DNA of 15,581 nucleotides from DATFKA01 sp042095835 (GCA_042095835.1 JBELML010000151.1:1-15581); one strand, 5' to 3'. Shown: positions 7,660 through 14,619, counted from the first letter of the stretch. Made by a program: numbers and translations. Notes: generated from the sequence alone by a model not told the origin.

Positions 7660-8568
7660 CTACTTATTTTTCTGAATACTAAAAGCCTTTTGTTTTATCC
7701 ATTGGATGACCATCTCAACAGGCATTGTATCATCAGTAAAGGCCGTATTGTGGCCTAAGTTTGAAAATAGGGCATACTCGAAGGGTTTACCTTGAACTTT
7801 AAGCTCATTGAGGTGCTCCAAACATAAACCAACGGGTACTTGTATATCCTGACTTCCAAAAATCCAAAACCCTGGGATAGAAAGTGTACGCAGCGCAACT
7901 TTAGGATCTGTGCCTATGAATTGGTACCGATCGGGATCATTACGGATATGCTCTCGCGCCTCTGCCTCCGAATGGTTTTCCCAAAAATCAGCTCTTCCAT
8001 TGGTATAAAACTGGAATCTAAGTTGCTCCAGACTTGTAATCAGAGGGCAGCTAAATAGCACCATAAAATCTACCGATGAATTTTTATTGGCTGCGATAGG
8101 AATAATCCATCCTGCTTGGCTGAAGCCTAGGAGTCCAACAGGTATATTCTGGTTGTACTGTTTAAGAAGGTTTAGGGCAGCACTGGCATCTTCGGCTAGC
8201 AGGTTGAGGTTGGCAGAATCGATATTGTTGGTCCCCACTTCAGGTCCAGCATAAAGGCCATCCGATTCTCCAACTCCACGTTTGTCATAAGTAAATACGG
8301 AAATGCCTCTTTTAGCTAGGAGTTCGGCAAATTCGTTCCTCCTTGTTGTCTGTCCCGAACCATGGACAATAACGAGGGCAGCATGGGGCTGTTGGGGTTT
8401 AAAGAGGGTGCCTGCCAAGCTAACACCTTTGCTCTGGAAGCTTAGTTGCTGTACCTCTATAGCATCAAATGATTGGGCTTTTGCCTGATAAGAAGGTGTT
8501 AATAATAGAAATACCAAGACATAAAATCCGTAATGGGAAAATATCTTTTTTAAGTAGTCTACTCGCAT
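7660..8568 (-). CDS. Secreted alpha/beta hydrolase
   Basis: A 302-aa alpha/beta-hydrolase-fold enzyme, probably an esterase or acyl hydrolase acting outside the cytoplasm. I chose the ATG at 8568 because it opens a signal peptide (MRVDYLKKIF, hydrophobic 14-25, cleavage near QAKA-Q); a TTG at 8655 would add 29 unsupported residues. Motifs: oxyanion-hole HGSG (69-72), nucleophile S150 in GFSQAG, acid D241 in FGSQD and base H273 in LGHNTAF, a complete catalytic triad. The YDKRGVGESDG block (94-104) is typical of the family's bacterial dienelactone-hydrolase-like members. The substrate cannot be read from sequence. It is divergent from the alginate lyase across a repeat-rich intergenic region. 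Confidence 0.87.
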   Translation of the reverse strand: MRVDYLKKIFSHYGFYVLVFLLLTPSYQAKAQSFDAIEVQQLSFQSKGVSLAGTLFKPQQPHAALVIVHGSGQTTRRNEFAELLAKRGISVFTYDKRGVGESDGLYAGPEVGTNNIDSANLNLLAEDASAALNLLKQYNQNIPVGLLGFSQAGWIIPIAANKNSSVDFMVLFSCPLITSLEQLRFQFYTNGRADFWENHSEAEAREHIRNDPDRYQFIGTDPKVALRTLSIPGFWIFGSQDIQVPVGLCLEHLNELKVQGKPFEYALFSNLGHNTAFTDDTMPVEMVIQWIKQKAFSIQKNK

Positions 8569-8695
8569 GGTAGAAGTAAACATCAGCATTTCGGTATTCG
8601 TAATAGTCTTTACATTCAACATTCCGTTCTTGTTTATTCTTTCTTGATGCGTCAAATGATTTTAGGTCCTAAAGGCACAGATCATGGCAGCCCTA

Positions 8696-8736
8696 TAAGT
8701 ATATGGTGAGTATACTTAAAATCTTTGATAGTATAC
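8696..8736. promoter_or_regulatory. Helically phased AGTATAC repeats upstream of the hydrolase
   Basis: TAAGTATA (8696-8703) and TATACTTA (8711-8718) form a perfect inverted repeat with a 7-nt spacer, and AGTATAC recurs directly at 8709 and 8730 with AGTATAT at 8698. Direct-repeat spacings of 11 and 21 bp place the boxes on one face of the helix, as expected for an operator. The array lies about 130-170 bp upstream of the chosen hydrolase ATG. The binding protein is unknown. Confidence 0.35.
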
Positions 8737-8755
8737 GGAGAGCATCCGCATTGAG

Positions 8756-8935
8756 TAACAGCTAATAACAGTTAGCAATGGGTGAGATTTGGTAAAATTG
8801 GCTAATAGTGGGTAATAACGGTTAACAACAGATGATAACGGTTGACAACCAATAGTAACCGTTATTATCGGCTAAAGACTGTCAATAATGGAATATAACC
8901 GTTATTATCAATTATTAGCCGTTATTAACGCTTAA
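8756..8935. repeat. Degenerate palindromic minisatellite, 10-bp period, consensus TAACNGTTAN
   Basis: Cut every 10 bp from 8756, this stretch gives 18 consecutive variants of one palindrome with no insertion or deletion. Clear copies are TAACAGTTA (8766), TAACGGTTA (8816), TAACGGTTG (8836), TAACCGTTA (8856 and 8896), TAGCCGTTA (8916) and TAACGCTTA (8926); the others match partly. The best copies recur every 20 bp, and a 14-bp block starting TAACCGTTAT repeats exactly 40 bp apart (8856 and 8896). At 8876 the copy reads AGACTGTCA, where both arms changed together. It is non-coding and lies between divergent genes. Confidence 0.7.
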
Positions 8936-8966
8936 CAAAATAACGAGGACCGTTATTTTGTTAAGC
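8930..8966. repeat. Perfect 16-bp hairpin at the end of the palindromic array
   Basis: Left arm GCTTAACAAAATAACG (8930-8945) and right arm CGTTATTTTGTTAAGC (8951-8966) are exact reverse complements around a 5-nt loop AGGAC. It overlaps the last unit of the 10-bp array. It does not follow any gene end, since the flanking genes point away from it, and no T tract follows on either strand, so an ordinary terminator is unlikely. Confidence 0.75.
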
Positions 8967-9169
8967 CATCACCACCTTTTAACTAGACCTAAACCAAGCT
9001 CCAGAATCTGATCAAGCAATCCTCAAATTTACTTTATATTTCAAACCCTACCCACCCACTCAAACCCTCAAGCTTCGTTATAAGGATTCTCTGTGAAATT
9101 TCAATACCTTTAGAAGGAATTCCAACTTCAATTTGACTCGATACAGGTAGATAAATAGCTTTTATATAA
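8967..9169. other. AT-rich intergenic remainder upstream of the alginate lyase
   Basis: Apart from the weak candidate promoter just before 9170, I see no ORF, repeat or strong hairpin here. Confidence 0.5.
9132..9163 (+). promoter_or_regulatory. Weak candidate promoter of the alginate lyase gene
   Basis: TTTG (9132-9135) is followed after 20 bp by TAGCTTTT (9156-9163), one mismatch from TAnnTTTG. It would start transcription almost at the ATG (9170), implying a leaderless or nearly leaderless message, which makes the call doubtful. Confidence 0.25.
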
Positions 9170-10255
9170 ATGAATAAACCAACAAGTAAATCAGTAGCTA
9201 TCCTTTTTGTTTTAGTAGCATTTTTAGTACCGACTAGCTGTATGAATACTCCTGAAGAGAGCAGCCCAAACGACAGTCCTAAAAAGGTCTACCCTAGTGA
9301 TCTTATTCCCTTTTTCGATCATTGGAATTTAATTTTAGGGGATGGCTCAAATGCTGGCCCAGCTATCGGTTTTGAGCATAACGATTTTTTCTATACGGCC
9401 AAAGAAGGGGAACAAAACTGGGTCGTATTCAAAGCACCCAATTCAGGCGATACGCACGGTACGTCAAACAATACCAGGACCGAATTGGCTCAATTGAAAA
9501 AATGGTCTCCCCTAACAGATGCAAAACTATCGGCTTCGCTTAAAGTCATGAATGTCTCCGCCACTGGCAATGCACGAGTAGCTGCTTCGTATTCTGTGGT
9601 CATCGGTCAGATCCATAGTGCCGACGGACATGAGAACGAACCACTTAAAATATTCTATAAAAAATTTCCTGGCCATACGAAAGGCTCTGTCTTTTGGCAT
9701 TACGAAATCAATACTGCAGGTGATGACAACTCCAAGAGATGGGATTATTCAACAGCCGTGTGGGGCTACGACTTTTCGGTAGTAGGAGAGGACGAAAATA
9801 CCTATCCCGAAGAACCTAAGGATGGCCTTGCTCTGGGCGAAGAAATGAGTTACGAGATTGAAGTAAAAGATGGAATCATGTACCTAAGCTTTGCTAGTGA
9901 AGGCCATGAAACGAAAACCTTCACCCAAAATCTCATCGAATCGGAGTACACCTCTACTAGCGATATCCCTCAACAAACCCAAGACCTATTTGTCACCATT
10001 GGCCAAGATGGAGTAGAGCGCGAAAACGCCTATGCAGCCGAAGGACTTTTCTTTAAACTCGGCTCTTATAACCAAACCAATGGTAAATCCCCAGAGATCA
10101 ATAAAAATTGGTGCTCCGGAGCAGATACTTATGATGGCAATATTCCCAAACAATACGACACCAATAATTACGCCGAGGTTTGGTTTAGGAAAGCCAGCAT
10201 CTTTGTGAGTGAGCAAGCTATTTCTAATGAGGGCTATTTTGTTAAAAATGACTAA
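9170..10255 (+). CDS. PL7-family alginate lyase, lipoprotein
   Basis: A 361-aa polysaccharide lyase family 7 enzyme, which cleaves alginate by beta-elimination. All three hallmark PL7 motifs are present: RTEL (103-106, catalytic Arg), QIH (147-149, catalytic His) and FFKLGSYNQ (294-302, catalytic Tyr300). In this family QIH, as opposed to QVH, goes with a preference for polyguluronate; that is family knowledge, not measured here. The N-terminus is a signal peptide ending in PTSC (C24), an imperfect lipobox followed by a low-complexity Ser/Pro/Glu linker, so a surface or periplasmic lipoprotein is likely. No carbohydrate-binding module and no SusC/SusD neighbours are seen. It stands alone, divergent from the hydrolase. 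Confidence 0.92.
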   Translation: MNKPTSKSVAILFVLVAFLVPTSCMNTPEESSPNDSPKKVYPSDLIPFFDHWNLILGDGSNAGPAIGFEHNDFFYTAKEGEQNWVVFKAPNSGDTHGTSNNTRTELAQLKKWSPLTDAKLSASLKVMNVSATGNARVAASYSVVIGQIHSADGHENEPLKIFYKKFPGHTKGSVFWHYEINTAGDDNSKRWDYSTAVWGYDFSVVGEDENTYPEEPKDGLALGEEMSYEIEVKDGIMYLSFASEGHETKTFTQNLIESEYTSTSDIPQQTQDLFVTIGQDGVERENAYAAEGLFFKLGSYNQTNGKSPEINKNWCSGADTYDGNIPKQYDTNNYAEVWFRKASIFVSEQAISNEGYFVKND

Positions 10256-10317
10256 GTAAAAAGTTTATACCATGTTTCTACAACAGTCTTAATTTTATAT
10301 TAAAAAAATTAAATAAG

Positions 10318-10402
10318 CTCCAATACATAACACTCTTATGTATATTGTCTGCTGAATAGTCGCACTCATTGGAGTTCGACGGAAAACATTAATTATTCAG
10401 CG
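10318..10402 (+). promoter_or_regulatory. Structured leader with competing folds upstream of the ankyrin/PD40 gene
   Basis: Hairpin 1: ATACATAA (10323-10330) pairs with TTATGTAT (10336-10343), loop CACTC. Hairpin 2: GTCG plus ACTC (10359-10367) pairs with GAGT plus CGAC (10372-10380), one mismatch, loop ATTG. An outer stem GCTGAATA (10351-10358) pairs with TATTCAGC (10394-10401) and ends 1 nt before the ATG, enclosing hairpin 2. An alternative long-range pair CTCCAAT (10318-10324)/ATTGGAG (10368-10374) would disrupt both hairpins. This suits a cis-regulatory RNA that controls translation start. Function and ligand are unknown. Confidence 0.5.
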
Positions 10403-11812
10403 ATGCAAGCAGGTAGACCAAGAAACAAAGGGATTGATCTCGTACGTGGCTTATGTATCTTTTTTCTCCTAAGCAGTCTGGGACTTTCTGCTCAAAACAT
10501 CTTCAGCAGCGCCTGCCGAGGTCAACTGAATCGCCTCGATAGCTTGGTCCAAGTCCAGAGCATTGAGGTAGTCGATGATCGAGGGCGCTCCCTCCTCCAC
10601 TGGGCGGTAGCCTGTAAGAAAAAAGCTATACTGGAATATTTAGTTGAAAATGGTATCGACATCAACCATGCCGACAAAGAAGGGAAAACGGCCATGTACG
10701 TCGCCGTACAGTACAACAATGACAGCTATTTTGACACCTTAGTTCAGCTCCAAGCCGACTATGATTGGATTGATCAATATGGAATGATGCTACTAGAACG
10801 AGCTATTTTAAACAAAAACGATTGGTTTGTCAAAAAACTTATCGAGGCAGGCGTAGACATCAACCAAGTCAACCAAAGAGGAAGTACTCCACTCGAAATT
10901 GCTCAACGAATCAAGGCCAATGCCGTCAGCAATCTACTCTTATCGCTTGGAGCAGATCCGAATCGAGTACGGACCATCCAACTCTCAGGAGACTATATGG
11001 GACAGGAACCTCCAGGCATCAAACCCAAGGTATTCGCGCCCAACTTTATCTCTACGGAGGAGTCAGAATTTGGGGCCATTTTCAATTCGACTGCTACAGA
11101 GTTTTACTACGGCGTCGATGTGAATGGTAAAAACGAAATCCGATATTCTAAACTCGTGAATAATGAATGGACCTCACCAGAAGTTATCCTCTCCCATGAG
11201 CGCTACGGCTACAATGATCCCTTTCTTTCTAATGATGAAAAACGACTCTATTTCATTTCCAATCAAGCATTAGACGGCATTGGCAAGAATAAAGATATTG
11301 ATATCTGGTACATCGAAAAACAAGAAGAAGGCTGGTCAGCACCGATTAATGCAGGATCCAACATCAACACTGCTGGTAACGAATACTATATTTCATTTAG
11401 TCAAGATGGTACAATGTATTTTGCCTCTGATGGCCATACAGAAGCGGACAAGCGCTCCAATCATGATATTTATCATTCTAGATACATCGATGGTGTTTTT
11501 CAAAGACCTCAGGCACTAGGAGCAAGCATCAACACCGATGCCTACGAAGCAGATGTCTTCATCGCGCCAGATGAGTCTTACCTCATTTTCTGTTCGACTC
11601 GTGAAGGTGGTTATGGCCGGGGCGATTTATTTATTAGTTTTAAAGACACCAATACCGCCTGGACTGCATCTATCAACATGGGTATTAGTATTAATACGAA
11701 CAATTATGAGTATTGTCCTTTTGTAAGTAAGGATGGGAAATACCTATTTTACACCAGCAATCAAGATATTTATTGGGTGAGTACGGATGTTTTTAAAAGG
11801 GTTAAAAGGTGA
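10403..11812 (+). CDS. Secreted ankyrin-repeat and PD40 beta-propeller protein
   Basis: A 469-aa two-part protein. After an N-terminal hydrophobic signal (residues 15-30, cleavage near LSA-Q), residues about 35-187 carry four or five ankyrin repeats (for example GRSLLHWAVA at 61-70, KEGKTAMYVAV at 92-102, RGSTPLEIAQ at 159-168). Residues about 210-465 carry a WD40-like/PD40 propeller with blades marked by YFISN, YFASDG, LIFCSTREGG and LFYTSN, and the linker WSAPINAGSNINT typical of PD40 proteins. No OmpA peptidoglycan-binding domain follows, although PD40 is often found with one. Both parts are protein-binding folds, so a periplasmic or surface scaffold is inferred. The final codons (KRVKR, stop) lie inside a dispersed repeat, so the C-terminus may be acquired. 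Confidence 0.85.
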   Translation: MQAGRPRNKGIDLVRGLCIFFLLSSLGLSAQNIFSSACRGQLNRLDSLVQVQSIEVVDDRGRSLLHWAVACKKKAILEYLVENGIDINHADKEGKTAMYVAVQYNNDSYFDTLVQLQADYDWIDQYGMMLLERAILNKNDWFVKKLIEAGVDINQVNQRGSTPLEIAQRIKANAVSNLLLSLGADPNRVRTIQLSGDYMGQEPPGIKPKVFAPNFISTEESEFGAIFNSTATEFYYGVDVNGKNEIRYSKLVNNEWTSPEVILSHERYGYNDPFLSNDEKRLYFISNQALDGIGKNKDIDIWYIEKQEEGWSAPINAGSNINTAGNEYYISFSQDGTMYFASDGHTEADKRSNHDIYHSRYIDGVFQRPQALGASINTDAYEADVFIAPDESYLIFCSTREGGYGRGDLFISFKDTNTAWTASINMGISINTNNYEYCPFVSKDGKYLFYTSNQDIYWVSTDVFKRVKR

Positions 11813-11870
11813 TTACGCCTGTGGCGTTTGGGGTTATGTCGCCGGGCAAAGCCCGTCTCTTTGGGTTAAA
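11799..11870 (+). repeat. Modular hairpin repeat, copy A
   Basis: The unit reads GGGTTAAA, hairpin ACGCC-TGT-GGCGT (11815-11827), GGGTTATGTCG, hairpin CGGGC-AAA-GCCCG (11843-11855), CTCTTTGGGTTAAA. The same modules occur in the same order on the other strand at 11921-11989. It starts inside the last codons of the ankyrin/PD40 gene and may double as its terminator. No transposase is nearby. Confidence 0.65.
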
Positions 11871-11920
11871 CGTTTTAAACACTCTAATTGTAAACGATAA
11901 AGGATAGTATATTTTACTAA

Positions 11921-11989
11921 TTTAACCCCAAGAGGCAGCTAAAAGCTGACGACTTAACCCAACATCGAAGATGTTTAACCCTTTAACCC
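11921..11989 (-). repeat. Modular hairpin repeat, copy B (inverted)
   Basis: Read on the minus strand: GGGTTAAA, hairpin AACATC-TTC-GATGTT (11975-11961), GGGTTAAGTCG, hairpin CAGCT-TTT-AGCTG (11948-11936), CTCTTGGGGTTAAA. The frame is as in copy A, but both hairpin stems have different, still fully paired, bases. It begins about 10 bp after the GH9 stop codon, so it may terminate that gene. Confidence 0.65.
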
Positions 11990-11999
11990 TTCCTGATAA

Positions 12000-13784
12000 T
12001 CACTTCGACTCCTGCTCCAAAAAGCCAAGGATATAAGTTAATGGTGCATTCCAGTTCAAGCAAATTTCATTGCTGGCATAACTAGGCCCCTGATCTACCC
12101 AGCTCTTCATGGGAGGTGCATTTTCAGGATAGACAGTACCGTCCTTTGCATCTTGTTGTCGACTATTGGGACCACCAGATAATAGTCCTGGTACGGGTTC
12201 TGCAATATCGTCAGCAGCACTTTGCCTGTGGTGGATAAACATGGGCGTCCGGTCACCAAATCCAGTCAAAAAACTATAGCCTACTGCATTAGTGCCAAAG
12301 ATATAGTCCACTGATTGTTGTACCGCTTGCAAATATTGCGGTTTTTGATCTAAACGGTAAGCCTGGGCAAGGATCATTGCAGCATTTAGAATATCGCTAT
12401 TTGATCCCCAATGAAAATCGTCGACTGGTTGAAAGTAAGGTAATGTTTGGCTTAGACCGACAAGTCGATTGGCTTCGTTAAGAATTCCTTCTTTAAGCGT
12501 TTGATAAAAATCAGAAGGCAGTAAAGCCTCATTTTCCAGCAAGGCAAAATATCCTAAAAAGCGCATAAAACCCGTCCAGCTTTCGCCTGCTTTAAAAGTA
12601 AAATCCAAGGTATCGCTTTGGATGACTTCTAGGTAACTTTTGTCTTGAGTCGCAATAAATAGCTCGGCATTGGCCCAGGTCCATTCGTCCTCAAAGTCTT
12701 CATCACCATACTCGCCCGTAACCACATCCTCCGGGTTTCTATAGACCACCTCTGGATTTTTCTTTGCCCATTCATAAGCTTGCTTAGATGCCTCTAGGCA
12801 TTGTTGAGCGAAGTCATCCTGAGTCGGTTGATAAATACGATAGGCTTTGGCTGTAGCCGCAGCAAAATCAAGCGTAGCTGCAGTGCCTTTTCCGACAATA
12901 TAGCGTTGACTGGTTGCCTCCTTGGGCATGACCATCCCCTCAAAACTTTTGGCAGTGAGTTTATGGAAGAGTCCTCCATCATCATCCTGCATAGATAGCA
13001 GCCAATCTAGTTCATACTTCAACTCATCTAGATAATCACTCTGGCCATTACCGCTCTCTGGAATATTCAAAACATTGTCTTTGACGGTCCCAGGATATTG
13101 TTCCTCCAACAACAGGAATTGTCCGATGGGGAAACTACCATTCACCACATACTTGTTGTAATCACCTGCGTCATACCAGCCTTTGGGAGCTACCCTAAAC
13201 CCTTCTGACTTTCCACTCGATGGATGGTATAAAACTCGGTCATCCGGATGAGCCATTTCACGATGCCACTTTCCCGCATGTTGCTCTTCTAGCGCCGTAC
13301 TCATGCGTTGGTAGTACATGCCTTTGATAGAACCCAAATAGGCCTCCTCCAACACTCGCTTTCTAATTTCAAAACTATGAGAGCGGCCCATATCTTCTAC
13401 TAGAAGAAAGTAAGTACCTGGCTTGGTTACGGTACTAAAGTCGGCGATTTGTACATTTTCTCCCGACAAGTCCCATTGCTGAGGAGCCGAAAGTAGGCCA
13501 CTGAGCACCACTTTATTAGCTTGATTGACAACTTGAAAATTAGCTTTTTGCTCGTCTGTGACGATAACCGCTTGCTTGGTCGCTTTGGGATAATACCCTA
13601 TTTGGTTGACCCTGATGTGGTCGCTCCCGCTTTGCTTCCCTTCTTCTTTATTATAGGGTAAAAGGCGCTGGCTGCAGCTAGTAAGTATCACCGCAAGAAG
13701 TAAAGGGATTGCGCTAGCAGAAATTAAGTGCCGTTGATAATTATAGAAATTAGTTCCTGAACAGATTTGCTGTAATGTATTCAT
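12000..13784 (-). CDS. Glycoside hydrolase family 9 enzyme with N-terminal Ig-like domain, lipoprotein
   Basis: A 594-aa GH9 enzyme (endoglucanase-type family, inverting mechanism). Residues 1-37 are a lipoprotein signal with lipobox LTSC (C37). Residues about 55-140 form the Ig-like CelD_N domain (IRVNQIGYYP to YFLLVEDMGRSHSFEI). The (alpha/alpha)6 catalytic domain follows from about 145, with GWYDAGDYNKYV (catalytic-base aspartates D205 and D208), FIHHR (H518/H519) and the C-terminal SNEICLNWNAPL (proton donor E573). Length and layout match CelD_N-GH9 enzymes. Activity on beta-1,4-glucan is typical of the family, but other beta-glycans are possible. Its start lies 18 bp after the stop of a small secreted protein, so the two are probably co-transcribed. 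No SusC/SusD genes accompany it. Confidence 0.92.
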   Translation of the reverse strand: MNTLQQICSGTNFYNYQRHLISASAIPLLLAVILTSCSQRLLPYNKEEGKQSGSDHIRVNQIGYYPKATKQAVIVTDEQKANFQVVNQANKVVLSGLLSAPQQWDLSGENVQIADFSTVTKPGTYFLLVEDMGRSHSFEIRKRVLEEAYLGSIKGMYYQRMSTALEEQHAGKWHREMAHPDDRVLYHPSSGKSEGFRVAPKGWYDAGDYNKYVVNGSFPIGQFLLLEEQYPGTVKDNVLNIPESGNGQSDYLDELKYELDWLLSMQDDDGGLFHKLTAKSFEGMVMPKEATSQRYIVGKGTAATLDFAAATAKAYRIYQPTQDDFAQQCLEASKQAYEWAKKNPEVVYRNPEDVVTGEYGDEDFEDEWTWANAELFIATQDKSYLEVIQSDTLDFTFKAGESWTGFMRFLGYFALLENEALLPSDFYQTLKEGILNEANRLVGLSQTLPYFQPVDDFHWGSNSDILNAAMILAQAYRLDQKPQYLQAVQQSVDYIFGTNAVGYSFLTGFGDRTPMFIHHRQSAADDIAEPVPGLLSGGPNSRQQDAKDGTVYPENAPPMKSWVDQGPSYASNEICLNWNAPLTYILGFLEQESK

Positions 13785-13802
13785 GCTATCATATTTAAAA
13801 TC

Positions 13803-14198
13803 TTACCAATTTGGGAATCCAGTATGGTATTGCCCTCCAGGCCCAGCATTGAGTATGGCCTTTTGCTTTGAGCTTGATACGGAGCCTTTTTCTTTTCCCT
13901 CTACGACACCATTCAATTTACTCATAACAGTGCCCATTTTCGAAGAAGTTACCACTACTGTGTGTACGCCAGTTGGTAGCTCCTTGGTATAAGGTGTTTT
14001 TAGTTGTTTCCATTCCTGAATTTCTGGCTCTTCCCCTAATTTGGCCGCACTTTTGATGGTGAGGTCGAAGGGTATTTCTTGTTCAGAGAGGGACTTTACG
14101 GTAAGCAGATAAGTATAGTCCTCCTGTTGCTCGTTTGGGCTAGTCTTGGGTAGAAATAACACGGGGAATACCAGAAAAAGAAATATAAATTTTGACAT
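13803..14198 (-). CDS. Small secreted protein upstream of GH9, function unknown
   Basis: A 131-aa protein from the ATG at 14198; an ATG at 14219 would add seven residues, and longer starts (up to 14318) add sequence that reads as leader. The start MSKFIFLFLVFPVLFLP is a signal peptide. The rest looks like a small beta-sandwich (YTYLLTVKSLSEQEIPFDLTI, then TGVHTVVVTSSKMGTVMSKL), followed by a Ser/Lys/Gly-rich tail ending in GPGGQYHTGFPNW. I recognise no family. The 18-bp gap to GH9 makes an operon likely, so it may be a surface accessory to that enzyme; this is inference from position only. Confidence 0.7.
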   Translation of the reverse strand: MSKFIFLFLVFPVLFLPKTSPNEQQEDYTYLLTVKSLSEQEIPFDLTIKSAAKLGEEPEIQEWKQLKTPYTKELPTGVHTVVVTSSKMGTVMSKLNGVVEGKEKGSVSSSKQKAILNAGPGGQYHTGFPNW

Positions 14199-14248
14199 GG
14201 TGTAATGCTTGAGGTTCATGAAAAACTGAAAGTAATCTTTAAGATAAG

Positions 14249-14256
14249 CAAACTTA
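14249..14256 (-). promoter_or_regulatory. Candidate -7 element for the small-protein/GH9 unit
   Basis: On the minus strand TAAGTTTG is a perfect match to the Bacteroidota -7 consensus TAnnTTTG, placing transcription start near 14242, about 44 nt before the ATG at 14198. The nearest upstream TTG is about 24 bp away, longer than the usual 19, so only the -7 half is convincing. Confidence 0.35.
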
Positions 14257-14289
14257 TTACAAAGAAATGCTTCTGTTGAGCAAGAATCA

Positions 14290-14613
14290 ATGACTTTTAT
14301 CAAGAGCTGGAATCCCAATTTTTCATTAGGGATCGACTACCGACCGTCCAATTGGATTAGCTATCATGCAGGATATAGCTATGGTTCTACTTTAACTTAT
14401 CTAGAGAATGTACCTCGTAAACATCAGGTAACTTATGGATTTCGGATAGCTCCATTTTACAGAAGTAAATCTGGTTTTCTACGCAACATGAGAATAGAGA
14501 TGCTGGCTATCAATGGTTTTTTTCCAGATGTAAATGCAGAACAATTATTCCCATTACCGCTCTTTCCTTATTTTTACTGGCAGTGGCATAGGAAAAAGAA
14601 ATCAGCTAAGTAA
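14290..14613 (+). pseudogene. Probable fragment of an outer-membrane beta-barrel protein
   Basis: A 107-aa open frame with alternating hydrophobic/aromatic and polar residues typical of barrel strands (FSLGIDYRPSNWISYHAGYSYG, then HQVTYGFRIAPFY), ending in a basic tail (HRKKKSAK). It has no signal peptide, and the same frame is closed by a TAA at 14245-14247. A beta-barrel protein needs export, so this looks like the 3' end of a larger gene whose 5' part is lost. Homologous-looking sequence continues a few codons upstream of the ATG (ending SVEQES), consistent with truncation. It could instead be a genuine short protein or a non-coding frame. It lies between two minus-strand genes. Confidence 0.45.
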
Positions 14614-14619
14614 TGATTG

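Noticed and set aside
8569..8655. N-terminal extension of the alpha/beta hydrolase from TTG 8655
   Set aside because: It would put 29 polar residues before a clear signal peptide.
8756..8935. CRISPR array
   Set aside because: There are no 28-36 bp identical repeats with unique spacers; the unit is a 10-bp palindrome without spacers, and no cas genes are near.
8930..8966. Intrinsic terminator
   Set aside because: Both flanking genes start, not end, here, and there is no T tract after the stem on either strand.
10822..11130. Alternative-frame ORF of 102 aa inside the ankyrin/PD40 gene
   Set aside because: The main frame carries recognisable ankyrin and PD40 motifs across this interval; the alternative is a shadow.
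13783..13992. Plus-strand ORF of 69 aa
   Set aside because: It lies opposite the small secreted protein, whose signal peptide and operon spacing make that strand the coding one.
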